From assembly GCF_000296385.1 (NCBI RefSeq), contig NZ_JH815185.1, positions 165,960 through 229,959 on the forward strand: a stretch of 64,000 nucleotides of DNA. The letters run 5' to 3'. This DNA is from Lachnoanaerobaculum sp. OBRC5-5 (lineage in GTDB: Bacteria > Bacillota > Clostridia > Lachnospirales > Lachnospiraceae). Of the stretch, positions 37,600 to 46,487 are shown in pieces (position 1 is the first letter of the stretch; the number at the start of each line of letters is the position of its first letter). Both the position numbers and the translations under genes were made by a program. The notes below the pieces were generated by a model. It was not told the origin of the DNA, made no database searches, and saw nothing but the letters and a program-made list of their open reading frames with translations.

Positions 37600-38975
37600 A
37601 TGACACAACAATAAAGGAACTTGCATTTGCCACAGGCGGAGAAATTATCTCGGGAAATGAAAATGCTGTATTTTCAAATATAGTCATCGACTCCAGACAG
37701 GCTGATAAAGACAGTCTTTTTGTTCCGTTAGTCGGAGAGAAAAATGATGCCCATAAATTTTTGGAGTCTGTATACGACATGGGCTGCAGAGTGGCAATAA
37801 GTTCAAAAAAAGATATTTTTCTTAAAGACGATTTCAATATAGTACTTGTAAATGATACGACAGAGGCACTTCAAAAGCTTGGAAAGTATATCAGAAGCAA
37901 GCTTACATTGCCTTTGGTCGGAGTTACAGGAAGCGTAGGTAAGACTACAACAAGAGAAATGGTGGCACTTGCCCTTTCTGATTTGAAAGTCTTTAAGACA
38001 CCTAATAACTTCAATTCACAGGTGGGTGTACCGATTACCTTAAGCAGAATAAATGACGAAGAGATAGGCGTAATAGAGCTTGGAATGAGTCAGTTCGGCG
38101 AGATGGAAAGAATTGCAAAAATAGTAAACTGTGACTGCGCTCTTGTCACCAATATAGGTACGGCACATATTGAAAATTTGCATACAAGAGAAAATATAAG
38201 AGCCGAGAAGTTCCATATTATGGACGGGATGAAGAACGGCAGTGTGGTATTTTTAAATGCCGATAATGATATGCTTTTTGATCCGCCTAAAGAAAAGGGT
38301 ATAGAATATAAGTATTTCAGTGCAAAGGGAAATACATTATGTGATTACTATGCGACCGATATAGTGTTTAATAATGCAATGCCTGAGTTCACAGCTCATA
38401 TTGGAGAAAAGAAGGTAAGAGTGCATTTGAATGTTTTCGGTGAGCATCAGATTTCAAATGCTTTGGCGGCAATTGCAGTAGCTAATCACTACAATCTTTC
38501 GGTAGAATCTGCGGCAAAACATTTGGAGGAGTTTAGGGGATTTTCTCACAGACAGGAGCTGATAAAATTAAAAGAGCTGACTGTTATAGATGACACCTAT
38601 AATGCCTCACCTGATTCCATGAAAGCCTCTATTTCAATACTTAAAGATTTTAATGCACAAAGAAAAATTGCAATATTGGCGGATATGAAGGAACTGGGTA
38701 CAGATGAGAGAATACTTCACAGAGAAATCGGTGATTTTATCAATGAGAATGTGAAGCTTGATGCTGTATTTACTGTTGGAGAATTGGCAAAGGAAATTAT
38801 AAAAGATATCAATAAAGATATTTATACAAAGAGCTTTGAAGACAACGAGAGTTTGGAGAGATTTATTTCCGGATATCTCGATGCAGGAGATGTATGTCTT
38901 TTAAAGGGCTCAAACAGTATGAGACTTTTTGATGTCGTAGATAAAATAAAAAATTATGAAAGATTTATTCGCTGA
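37596..38975 (+). CDS. murF: UDP-MurNAc-tripeptide D-Ala-D-Ala ligase
   Basis: 459 residues from the ATG at 37596, whose ATGA overlaps the murE stop (an in-frame upstream start at 37575 is unlikely). It has TGSVGKTT (111-118), NNFNSQVGVPIT and DDTYNASPDSM, all family marks. It completes the cytoplasmic pentapeptide precursor of peptidoglycan. The last 20 bases overlap priA. Confidence 0.95.
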   Translation: MNDTTIKELAFATGGEIISGNENAVFSNIVIDSRQADKDSLFVPLVGEKNDAHKFLESVYDMGCRVAISSKKDIFLKDDFNIVLVNDTTEALQKLGKYIRSKLTLPLVGVTGSVGKTTTREMVALALSDLKVFKTPNNFNSQVGVPITLSRINDEEIGVIELGMSQFGEMERIAKIVNCDCALVTNIGTAHIENLHTRENIRAEKFHIMDGMKNGSVVFLNADNDMLFDPPKEKGIEYKYFSAKGNTLCDYYATDIVFNNAMPEFTAHIGEKKVRVHLNVFGEHQISNALAAIAVANHYNLSVESAAKHLEEFRGFSHRQELIKLKELTVIDDTYNASPDSMKASISILKDFNAQRKIAILADMKELGTDERILHREIGDFINENVKLDAVFTVGELAKEIIKDINKDIYTKSFEDNESLERFISGYLDAGDVCLLKGSNSMRLFDVVDKIKNYERFIR

Positions 38976-41187
38976 TATAATAATAGCAAATACAAATGTG
39001 GACAGACCATTTACATATATTATCCCTGAAAACTTGAGGGATAATATAATTCCGGGCTGTCCTGTTTTGATTGAATTCGGAAAAACAGTAAAAAAAGGCT
39101 ATGTAATTGATATAAGAGAGAGTACAAATGTAGATACTTCAAAATTAAAATCCATACTTTCAATACCTGAAAGAGAACTTAGTACTGATGAAAATCTCTT
39201 AAGCCTTGCCATATGGATAAAACACAGATATGGTGTTAGCTTTGACAAGGCAATAGCAACGGTAATGCCTGTAAAGTCGGAGGCGGAGGAAAGAGTCAGT
39301 AATGAGATTTTCTTAAATATTGATGCAGAGGGTCTTGATATAAAAATAGAAGAACTTATAAATTCAAGAAAAACTGCACAGGCAAGAGTTTTAAAAGAGC
39401 TGAAATCAAAAATGAGCCTGCCGCAAAGCTTTATAAATAAAGAACTTAAAGTAAACTCAACCACATTAAAGAGAATGGAGGAGGAAGGCTATATTGTAAT
39501 AGGCTCCAAGAAAAGAAAGGCAAATCCCTTGTTGCCAATACTTCGTTCTCTGGGAATAGAGGACTTTAATGAAGTAATAAAGCCAAAGGAGTATACTTTA
39601 AATGTCGAGCAGGAAGATGCTGTAAATACTTTTAAATCAGACTTTGAAATTTGCAGCAGGAATACCTATCTTTTACACGGTATTACCGGTAGCGGAAAGA
39701 CTTTGGTTTTTATAAATATGATAAAGTATGTAATATCAAAAGGATATAAGGCAATAGTGCTTATACCGGAGATATCATTAACATATCAGACAGTGCTTAG
39801 GATGGCGGAGCATTTCGGCGACAGAGTTGCAATCATAAATTCAAAACTTTCAAAGAATGAAAAATTCTATCAGTTTGAAAGAATAAAAAACGATGATGCG
39901 GATGTAATAATAGGACCAAGGTCTGCAATATTTGCACCGGTAAAAAATCTGGGGCTTATAGTAATAGATGAGGAGCATGATTCGGCCTATAAAAATGAGA
40001 ATGTACCTACATTCAATGTAAGAGATGTGGCACAAAAGCTTTCGGAAATCACCGATGCATCCCTGGTTTTGGCATCGGCGACTCCAACACCGGAGACATA
40101 TAACAGGGCAATGGAAAAAGAGATAAAGCTTTTGGAATTAAAAACGAGAGCTAAGAATACATCTTTGCCGAAAGTAAGTATAGTTGATATGAGGGATGAG
40201 CTGAAGCGAGGCAACAGAAGTATTTTCAGTGAAAAACTTAGAACTCTTATAGAGGACAGGTTAAAAAAGCATGAGCAGATTATGCTGTTTATGAACAGAA
40301 GAGGTTATTCAAGCTTTGTATCATGCAGATCTTGCGGTGAAGCTATAAAATGTAAGCACTGTGATGTTACCATGACATTACACAATAATAACAAACTTGT
40401 ATGTCATTACTGCGGATATTCAATAGACCTGCCAAAAACCTGTCCAAGCTGCGGTTCAAAGTATATTGCAAATTTCGGTACCGGAACACAGAAGCTTGAA
40501 GCGATGACAAGGGCGGAATTCCCGAATGCAAAGGTACTCAGAATGGATACCGACAGTGTTTCAAAAAAGAACAGCGCCAATGATATGATAAGAGATTTTG
40601 CAAACGGTGATGCGGATATTTTGATAGGCACTCAGATGATAGTAAAAGGTCATGACTTTTCAAATGTAACCTTGGTCGGAATAATGGCCGCGGATACCTC
40701 GCTGTATGTAAGTAATTATACAAGTGCACAAAGGACATTTGAACTTTTGACACAGGCTGCAGGCAGAGCGGGAAGAGCAAAGGACGGAGAGGCCGTTATA
40801 CAGACTTACAAGCCTGAAAACTATGCAATTGTGGCGGCAGCGGCACAGGATTATAAAAGATATTTTGACAATGAGATAGCTTACAGAAGCCTTGGAGGAT
40901 ACCCGCCCGCCTGTCATATGCTTACGGTAATGTTTAGCAGTATCAAGGAAGAAGAGTTAAATAAATGTGCAAGTGAGACTGTAAAAGTTATAAAGTCGGA
41001 AGCCGCATTTAAAAAATCAATGATAATAGGACCTACAGATTCAAGCGTAAGCAAGGTCAAGGACTATTACAGAAAACTGGTATACATAAAAAATGCTAAT
41101 TATGATATACTTTTAGATATACAAAAAAAGATAGAAGAAAGTCTTGGCACTTACAGAAATGTCGGTGCGATATATGACTTTAATTAA
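38956..41187 (+). CDS. priA: Primosomal replication-restart helicase PriA
   Basis: 743 residues. The N-terminal DNA-binding part is followed by a helicase core with Walker A GITGSGKT (242-249) and DEEHD, eight cysteines in four CxxC-type pairs (about 457-499) for two zinc ions, and a C-terminal helicase half with TQAAGRAGR. It reloads the replisome at stalled forks. It starts inside the end of murF and has no separate promoter. Confidence 0.96.
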   Translation: MKDLFADIIIANTNVDRPFTYIIPENLRDNIIPGCPVLIEFGKTVKKGYVIDIRESTNVDTSKLKSILSIPERELSTDENLLSLAIWIKHRYGVSFDKAIATVMPVKSEAEERVSNEIFLNIDAEGLDIKIEELINSRKTAQARVLKELKSKMSLPQSFINKELKVNSTTLKRMEEEGYIVIGSKKRKANPLLPILRSLGIEDFNEVIKPKEYTLNVEQEDAVNTFKSDFEICSRNTYLLHGITGSGKTLVFINMIKYVISKGYKAIVLIPEISLTYQTVLRMAEHFGDRVAIINSKLSKNEKFYQFERIKNDDADVIIGPRSAIFAPVKNLGLIVIDEEHDSAYKNENVPTFNVRDVAQKLSEITDASLVLASATPTPETYNRAMEKEIKLLELKTRAKNTSLPKVSIVDMRDELKRGNRSIFSEKLRTLIEDRLKKHEQIMLFMNRRGYSSFVSCRSCGEAIKCKHCDVTMTLHNNNKLVCHYCGYSIDLPKTCPSCGSKYIANFGTGTQKLEAMTRAEFPNAKVLRMDTDSVSKKNSANDMIRDFANGDADILIGTQMIVKGHDFSNVTLVGIMAADTSLYVSNYTSAQRTFELLTQAAGRAGRAKDGEAVIQTYKPENYAIVAAAAQDYKRYFDNEIAYRSLGGYPPACHMLTVMFSSIKEEELNKCASETVKVIKSEAAFKKSMIIGPTDSSVSKVKDYYRKLVYIKNANYDILLDIQKKIEESLGTYRNVGAIYDFN

Positions 41188-41198
41188 GGAGATAGATA

Positions 41199-41699
41199 AT
41201 GGCAATAAGAGCAATACGAGTAATGGGCGACAGCGTGTTAAACAAAAAATGTAAAGAAGTAAAAGAAGTAAATGACAGAACGAAAGTTTTGATAGATGAT
41301 ATGATAGACACTATGAGAGAGGCTAACGGTGTAGGCCTTGCGGCACCTCAGATAGGAGTTTTAAAGCGTATAGTCGTAATAGAGACAGAGCCTGAAAATG
41401 TACATGTACTTATAAATCCCGTTATACTTGAACAGGACGGTGAGCAGGTAGGATATGAGGGCTGTCTTAGTGTTCCGGGAAAGAGCGGAGTGGTTAAAAG
41501 ACCCAACCATGTTGTGGTAAAAGCATTCGATATAGATATGAATGAATATACTCTTGAAGGAGAAGGATTACTTGCAAGAGCTATATGTCATGAATGCGGA
41601 CATCTCGAGGGTGAGTTGTATGTGGACCTTGTAGAAGGCGAACTTATAGACAATGAAGAGCTTGAAAGAATGTACGAAGATGAGGAAGATGAAGAATGA
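41199..41699 (+). CDS. def: Peptide deformylase
   Basis: 166 residues with the three active-site motifs: GVGLAAPQ, EGCLS and HECGH. The last is usually HExDH; here Gly replaces the Asp, while the metal-binding Cys and both His and the catalytic Glu are kept, so it should be active. It removes the formyl group from new proteins. It has a short acidic C-terminal tail. GGAGAT site; overlaps fmt by 4 bases, and fmt adds the same formyl group. Confidence 0.95.
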   Translation: MAIRAIRVMGDSVLNKKCKEVKEVNDRTKVLIDDMIDTMREANGVGLAAPQIGVLKRIVVIETEPENVHVLINPVILEQDGEQVGYEGCLSVPGKSGVVKRPNHVVVKAFDIDMNEYTLEGEGLLARAICHECGHLEGELYVDLVEGELIDNEELERMYEDEEDEE

Positions 41700-42634
41700 A
41701 AATAGTTTTTATGGGAACGCCGGACTTTTCGGTTGAACCGCTTAAAGCACTTGTAAAGGCAGGACATGAGGTAAGCCTTGTGCTTACAAGAGAAGATAAG
41801 AAAAGAAACAGAGGAGAATTAAGTCCTACGCCTGTAAAGGAACTGGCATTAAGTCTTAATATTCCGGTGCTTACACCTTCAAAGATGAAGGAAGAAGCAC
41901 TTATTGACAGACTTAAGTCTGAGAATGCCGATTTTTTTGTGGTGGTGGCGTATGGAAAGATTTTACCGAAGGCTGTTCTTGATATACCGAAATTCGGATG
42001 TATAAATATTCATGCCTCACTCTTGCCTGAATACAGAGGCGCCGCTCCTATACAGTGGTCAATTGTAGACGGAAAAGAAAAAACAGGTATTACAACCATG
42101 TTGATGGATGAAGGTCTGGATACAGGTGATATTTTAAAACAGTATGAAATTAATATAGACAAAAAGGAGACCGGAGGTTCACTGTTTGACAAACTGGCGG
42201 TACTTGGCGGCGAGGCTATAGTGGATACTATAGCAAATTTTGACAGCATTGTGCCTACACCTCAAGGAGAGGCGACTACCGAATATGCAAAGATGATCTC
42301 AAAGAACATGGGTGAGATAGACTTTAATAAAAGTGCAGTTGAGATAGAGAGATTGATAAGAGGAATGAATCCGTGGCCAAGTGCATATACAAGGTATCAG
42401 GGCAAGGTGCTTAAGATATGGGAAGCCGAGGTGGCAGAGAATATATCTGAATTACCAAATATAAACTTAAGTGAAAATTACGGCAAAATATATAGCTTTA
42501 ACAGCAGGATTTTTATAATATGTAATCAAAGTATCCTGGAAGTTTTATCTTTGCAGCTTGAAGGTAAAAAAAGGATGTCTGCAAAGGACTTCCTGATGGG
42601 AAGAGAAATAGAACAGGGATATAAGCTGGGATAA
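41696..42634 (+). CDS. fmt: Methionyl-tRNA formyltransferase
   Basis: 312 residues, the family length. The N-terminal transferase domain has GTPDFS, HASLLPEYRGAAPIQW and the catalytic segment ending in DTGDIL; the C-terminal part is the tRNA-binding beta-barrel (GMNPWPSAYT). It formylates initiator Met-tRNA with 10-formyl-tetrahydrofolate, a product of the fhs gene upstream. Confidence 0.96.
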   Translation: MKIVFMGTPDFSVEPLKALVKAGHEVSLVLTREDKKRNRGELSPTPVKELALSLNIPVLTPSKMKEEALIDRLKSENADFFVVVAYGKILPKAVLDIPKFGCINIHASLLPEYRGAAPIQWSIVDGKEKTGITTMLMDEGLDTGDILKQYEINIDKKETGGSLFDKLAVLGGEAIVDTIANFDSIVPTPQGEATTEYAKMISKNMGEIDFNKSAVEIERLIRGMNPWPSAYTRYQGKVLKIWEAEVAENISELPNINLSENYGKIYSFNSRIFIICNQSILEVLSLQLEGKKRMSAKDFLMGREIEQGYKLG

Positions 42635-42660
42635 CAGACCTGATATAAGAGGAGGAGCTT

Positions 42661-43368
42661 ATGTATTACGGATTTGATATAACCTATATTTTTGTGATTA
42701 TAGGTATGCTGATAACACTTATTGCCTCATGGAGAATGAAGGCAACATTTGCAAAATATGAAAGAGTGGCATCACAGTCAAGACTTACAGGAAGAGAAGT
42801 TGCCGAGAGAATCTTAAGAGCAAACGGAATATACGATGTTTCCGTAAGACCGGTTTCAGGCAGACTTACAGATCACTATGATCCGAGAGATAAGACTGTA
42901 AGTTTAAGCGAAGCGATTTACGGATCGACATCCGTAGCGGCAATTGCAGTTGCGGCACATGAATGCGGACATGCAATACAGGATAATGTCGGATATGTAC
43001 CTTTAAACTTAAGAAGTGCATTTGTACCCGTGGCAAACTTTGGAAGCAGACTTTCATGGCCTCTTATATGTATAGGCTTTATACTTGGATATGGAAATAT
43101 ATCAAATATACTTATTCAGATAGGTATAGCGATGTTTTTGCTTGCAGTAATCTTCCAGATTATTACTTTGCCTGTAGAGTTTGATGCTTCAAGAAGGGCT
43201 TTAATAGAGCTTGAAAACAACGAAATTCTGCTTGATAAGGAAGATAAGAGTGCAAGAAAGGTGCTTTTTGCGGCGGCTATGACATATGTTGCGGCAGCGG
43301 CTGCAGGAGTATTGCAAATGCTTAGACTTATGCTTTTATTCAGCGGTAGAAGCAGAAGAAGGAACTGA
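42661..43368 (+). CDS. Membrane zinc metallopeptidase, YugP family
   Basis: 235 residues with an N-terminal membrane helix, the zinc motif HECGH (100-104) in AAHECGHAIQ, two central helices and a C-terminal helix. The size and arrangement match YugP-type neutral zinc peptidases. The function in the cell is not well known. Its place between fmt and rsmB is common in clostridia. GAGGAGG site. Confidence 0.88.
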   Translation: MYYGFDITYIFVIIGMLITLIASWRMKATFAKYERVASQSRLTGREVAERILRANGIYDVSVRPVSGRLTDHYDPRDKTVSLSEAIYGSTSVAAIAVAAHECGHAIQDNVGYVPLNLRSAFVPVANFGSRLSWPLICIGFILGYGNISNILIQIGIAMFLLAVIFQIITLPVEFDASRRALIELENNEILLDKEDKSARKVLFAAAMTYVAAAAAGVLQMLRLMLLFSGRSRRRN

Positions 43369-43370
43369 TA

Positions 43371-44705
43371 ATGGAAAAAACAAATATAAGGGCTTTAGCT
43401 TTGGAAGCTCTGTTATTGATAGATGTAGAAAAAGAGTACAGTCATAAGGTGATTGATATGGCTCTTGAAAAATATTCATACTTATCAAAGGCTGACAGAG
43501 GATTTTTTTCAAAAGTGGTCCATGGAGTGGTTGAGTACAGACTGCAGCTGGATGATATTATAAAAAAATACAACAACGGAAAGCGTGTAAAACCTGTAAT
43601 CAGAGAGATACTGAGAATGTCTGTATATCAAATGCTTTATATGGACAGAGTTCCTGACAGAGCGGTAATAAATGAGGCGGTCAATCTTGTCAAGATTAAA
43701 AGACTGCAGGGACTTACAGGCTTTGTAAACGGAATACTCAGAAAAATAAGCAGTGAAAAAGAAGAACTGAAATTTGACGATTTAAGTATCAGGTACTCAA
43801 TGCCCGAACTCATTTTAAATATAGTAAGAGATAATACCGGTAAGTATTTCAATGAAACTTTGGAATACTTTCTTAAGAACGGGCATTTGTCGGTAAGAGT
43901 AAATACTTCAAAATCAAGTGTTGAAGATGTAATAAAAGAGCTGGAAGCTAAGAATATTAAGACCAAAAGATCCGGGCTTAATCCGGATATATTATATATT
44001 ACAGGATTTGACAGAGTGGATGATATTGAGGCTATAAGGTCCGGAAAATGCTATATCACAGATACATCATCATCTATGATATCAAAGGTACTTGGAGCCC
44101 GAGATATTAAAAAATGCGTGGATGTATGTGCCGCACCGGGAGGAAAGTCATTTTTACTTGCAGATAAGCTTGATAAAAACTCAAAGATATATTCCTGTGA
44201 TGTAAGTGAAAATAAAGTTGAATTGATAAGAGAAAATGCAAAAGTACAGGGATTTTCAAATATTATTCCGGTTGTTGCGGATGCAAGAATTTTTGATGAG
44301 AGATTTTGTGATGCCGATTTGATTTTGGCCGATTTACCATGCAGCGGAATAGGTATTATAGGAAAAAAGCCGGATATAAAGTATCGACTTGAAGAGGAAG
44401 ACTTAAAATCACTTTCAAATTTACAAAAAGAGATACTTGATAATGTGTCCAGGTATGTTAAGAAAAACGGTGAGTTGATTTTTTCCACCTGTACACTGAA
44501 TAAAGCGGAAAATGAAGACAATATGCTTTTGTTTCTGAAAAATCACACAGATTTTAAAGCTGTGGATCTTACTGAGAGAATGGACAAAGAAACGATAAAA
44601 ATGCTTGAAGAGAGCGAACTGAAAAACGGGTATATGAAACTGATACCCGGAAGAGACAACTGCGACGGATTTTTTATTGCAGTATTTAGGAGAGATAATG
44701 ACTGA
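43371..44705 (+). CDS. rsmB: 16S rRNA m5C967 methyltransferase RsmB
   Basis: 444 residues: an N-terminal NusB-like RNA-binding domain (1-140) and a Rossmann methyltransferase domain with VCAAPGGKSF for S-adenosylmethionine and the two cysteines in ADLPCSG and FSTCTLN. It modifies 16S rRNA. It starts 2 bases after the peptidase gene and overlaps rlmN by 8 bases. Confidence 0.94.
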   Translation: MEKTNIRALALEALLLIDVEKEYSHKVIDMALEKYSYLSKADRGFFSKVVHGVVEYRLQLDDIIKKYNNGKRVKPVIREILRMSVYQMLYMDRVPDRAVINEAVNLVKIKRLQGLTGFVNGILRKISSEKEELKFDDLSIRYSMPELILNIVRDNTGKYFNETLEYFLKNGHLSVRVNTSKSSVEDVIKELEAKNIKTKRSGLNPDILYITGFDRVDDIEAIRSGKCYITDTSSSMISKVLGARDIKKCVDVCAAPGGKSFLLADKLDKNSKIYSCDVSENKVELIRENAKVQGFSNIIPVVADARIFDERFCDADLILADLPCSGIGIIGKKPDIKYRLEEEDLKSLSNLQKEILDNVSRYVKKNGELIFSTCTLNKAENEDNMLLFLKNHTDFKAVDLTERMDKETIKMLEESELKNGYMKLIPGRDNCDGFFIAVFRRDND

Positions 44706-45738
44706 TATTAAGTCAATGGATTTAGATGAATTAAAGACATTTGTAAAGGAGATGAATGAGCCTGAGTTTAGGGCAAAGCAATTGTTTGAGTGGATGCGTA
44801 AATCACTTATATCCTCCTTTGATGAATGTACAAACCTGTCAAAGGCATTCAGAGAAAAGCTGAAGGAAAGTACAAGCCTGACAAATCTTAAGGCTGTAGA
44901 GGTATTTAAGTCAAAGCTTGACGGTACACAAAAATATCTTTTTGCACTTGAGGATGGAAATATCATAGAGAGTGTAAGAATGAAATATGAGCATGGAAAC
45001 TCGGTATGTATATCATCTCAGGTGGGGTGCAGAATGGGATGTAAGTTTTGTGCTTCCACTCTTGACGGACTTGTACGAAATCTTTCGGCTTCGGAAATGC
45101 TTGATCAGATATACAGTATACAAAAACTTCTCGGAGAGAGAATATCAAATATTGTTGTAATGGGTTCGGGAGAGCCTATGGACAATTATGATAATATAGT
45201 GAAATTTGTAAAAATTATAAGCAGTGAAATGGGGCTTAATATAAGCCAGAGAAATATTACCGTATCAACTTGCGGTATTGTACCGAAAATAAGGGCTTTG
45301 GCAGATGAAGGTCTGAGTATTACTTTGGCGCTTTCCCTACATGCACCGAATGATGAAATAAGGAAGACTATAATGCCTGTTGCAAATAAATATGCATTAA
45401 AGGATGTTATTTCAGCCTGTGATTATTATTTTAAAAAGACCGGAAGAAGAGTATCATATGAGTATTCACTTGTGGCAGGTGTAAATGATAATATAAAAGA
45501 GGCGATGAATCTTGTAAAACTTGTAAACGGAAGAAATATTCACATCAATCTGATTCCGGTAAATCCTATAAAAGAGAGAGATTTTAAACAGTCCGACAAG
45601 CTTAAGATAAAAGCTTTTAGGGATTTCTTGGAGAAACATAGGGTAAATGCAACAGTTAGAAGAGAGATGGGTAGAGATATAGACGGTGCCTGTGGACAAT
45701 TAAGAAGGAGATTTATTCAATCAGAAACGAATTCTTAA
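44698..45738 (+). CDS. rlmN: 23S rRNA m2A2503 / tRNA m2A37 methyltransferase RlmN
   Basis: 346 residues from the ATG at 44698 (AGGAGAG site). The radical-SAM motif is C111-x3-C115-x2-C118 (CRMGCKFC), with GSGEPMDNYDN after it and the methyl-carrying Cys in GACGQL near the end. It overlaps rsmB, grouping two rRNA methylases. Confidence 0.96.
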   Translation: MTDIKSMDLDELKTFVKEMNEPEFRAKQLFEWMRKSLISSFDECTNLSKAFREKLKESTSLTNLKAVEVFKSKLDGTQKYLFALEDGNIIESVRMKYEHGNSVCISSQVGCRMGCKFCASTLDGLVRNLSASEMLDQIYSIQKLLGERISNIVVMGSGEPMDNYDNIVKFVKIISSEMGLNISQRNITVSTCGIVPKIRALADEGLSITLALSLHAPNDEIRKTIMPVANKYALKDVISACDYYFKKTGRRVSYEYSLVAGVNDNIKEAMNLVKLVNGRNIHINLIPVNPIKERDFKQSDKLKIKAFRDFLEKHRVNATVRREMGRDIDGACGQLRRRFIQSETNS

Positions 45739-45754
45739 AAATTGGAGGTGTAAT

Positions 45755-46483
45755 ATGTATTCGGTTGCTTTGACCGATGTAGGCAGAAAAAGACTTGTAA
45801 ATCAGGATACGGTATATATAAGTGATACGCCGGTAGGGGTATTGCCGAATTTATATATTGTGGCTGACGGAATGGGAGGAGAAAAGGCCGGAGACTATGC
45901 GTCAAAGTCTTTGATAGGCTATATGCTTACATATATTGAACATACAATAAAAATGCCGGTGACGGCAATACAAGGAGCCATAGAATATGCAAATGCAAAT
46001 CTGTTTGCGGAGGGGAGTAAAAATCCCAATCTGTCGGGAATGGGAACAACCGTTGTGGCGGCAAGCATTATAGATAATACTTTGCATGTATTCAATGTAG
46101 GCGATTCCAGATGCTATGTACTTGATGAGAACAGTATTTCACAGATAACAAAGGATCATTCCCTTGTGGAAATGCTTGTTTCAAAAGGTGAAATAACAAG
46201 AGAGAGTGCTGAATATAAAGAGAATAAGAGTAAGATAACCAGAGCTGTAGGTGCGGAAGAAAGGGTACTGATAGACAGCTTTGAGGTGGATCTTGCCGGC
46301 AATGAGTATGTATTATTGTGTTCGGACGGACTTACAAATATGGTGGATGACAGGAAGATTTTCAATATAATATCTTCAAGTGCCGGTGTAAAGTCAAGTG
46401 CAAAAAGACTAGTAGAGGAGGCAAATCTATCAGGCGGAAGTGACAATATATCAATTTTGCTTATAGATATAAATGAGGGGTAG
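45755..46483 (+). CDS. prpC: PP2C-type protein phosphatase
   Basis: 242 residues with the metal-binding PP2C motifs RLVNQDTVYI, VADGMGGEKAG, GDSRCY and CSDGLTNMV, and SGGSDNISIL near the end. It removes phosphate from Ser/Thr of proteins modified by the kinase encoded next. GGAGGTG site. Confidence 0.95.
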   Translation: MYSVALTDVGRKRLVNQDTVYISDTPVGVLPNLYIVADGMGGEKAGDYASKSLIGYMLTYIEHTIKMPVTAIQGAIEYANANLFAEGSKNPNLSGMGTTVVAASIIDNTLHVFNVGDSRCYVLDENSISQITKDHSLVEMLVSKGEITRESAEYKENKSKITRAVGAEERVLIDSFEVDLAGNEYVLLCSDGLTNMVDDRKIFNIISSSAGVKSSAKRLVEEANLSGGSDNISILLIDINEG

Positions 46484-46487
46484 TATT

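Noticed and set aside
44421-44966. 181-residue minus-strand frame across the rsmB-rlmN junction
   Set aside because: Antisense to two well-supported genes; Phe/Ser-rich composition typical of shadow frames in AT-rich DNA.
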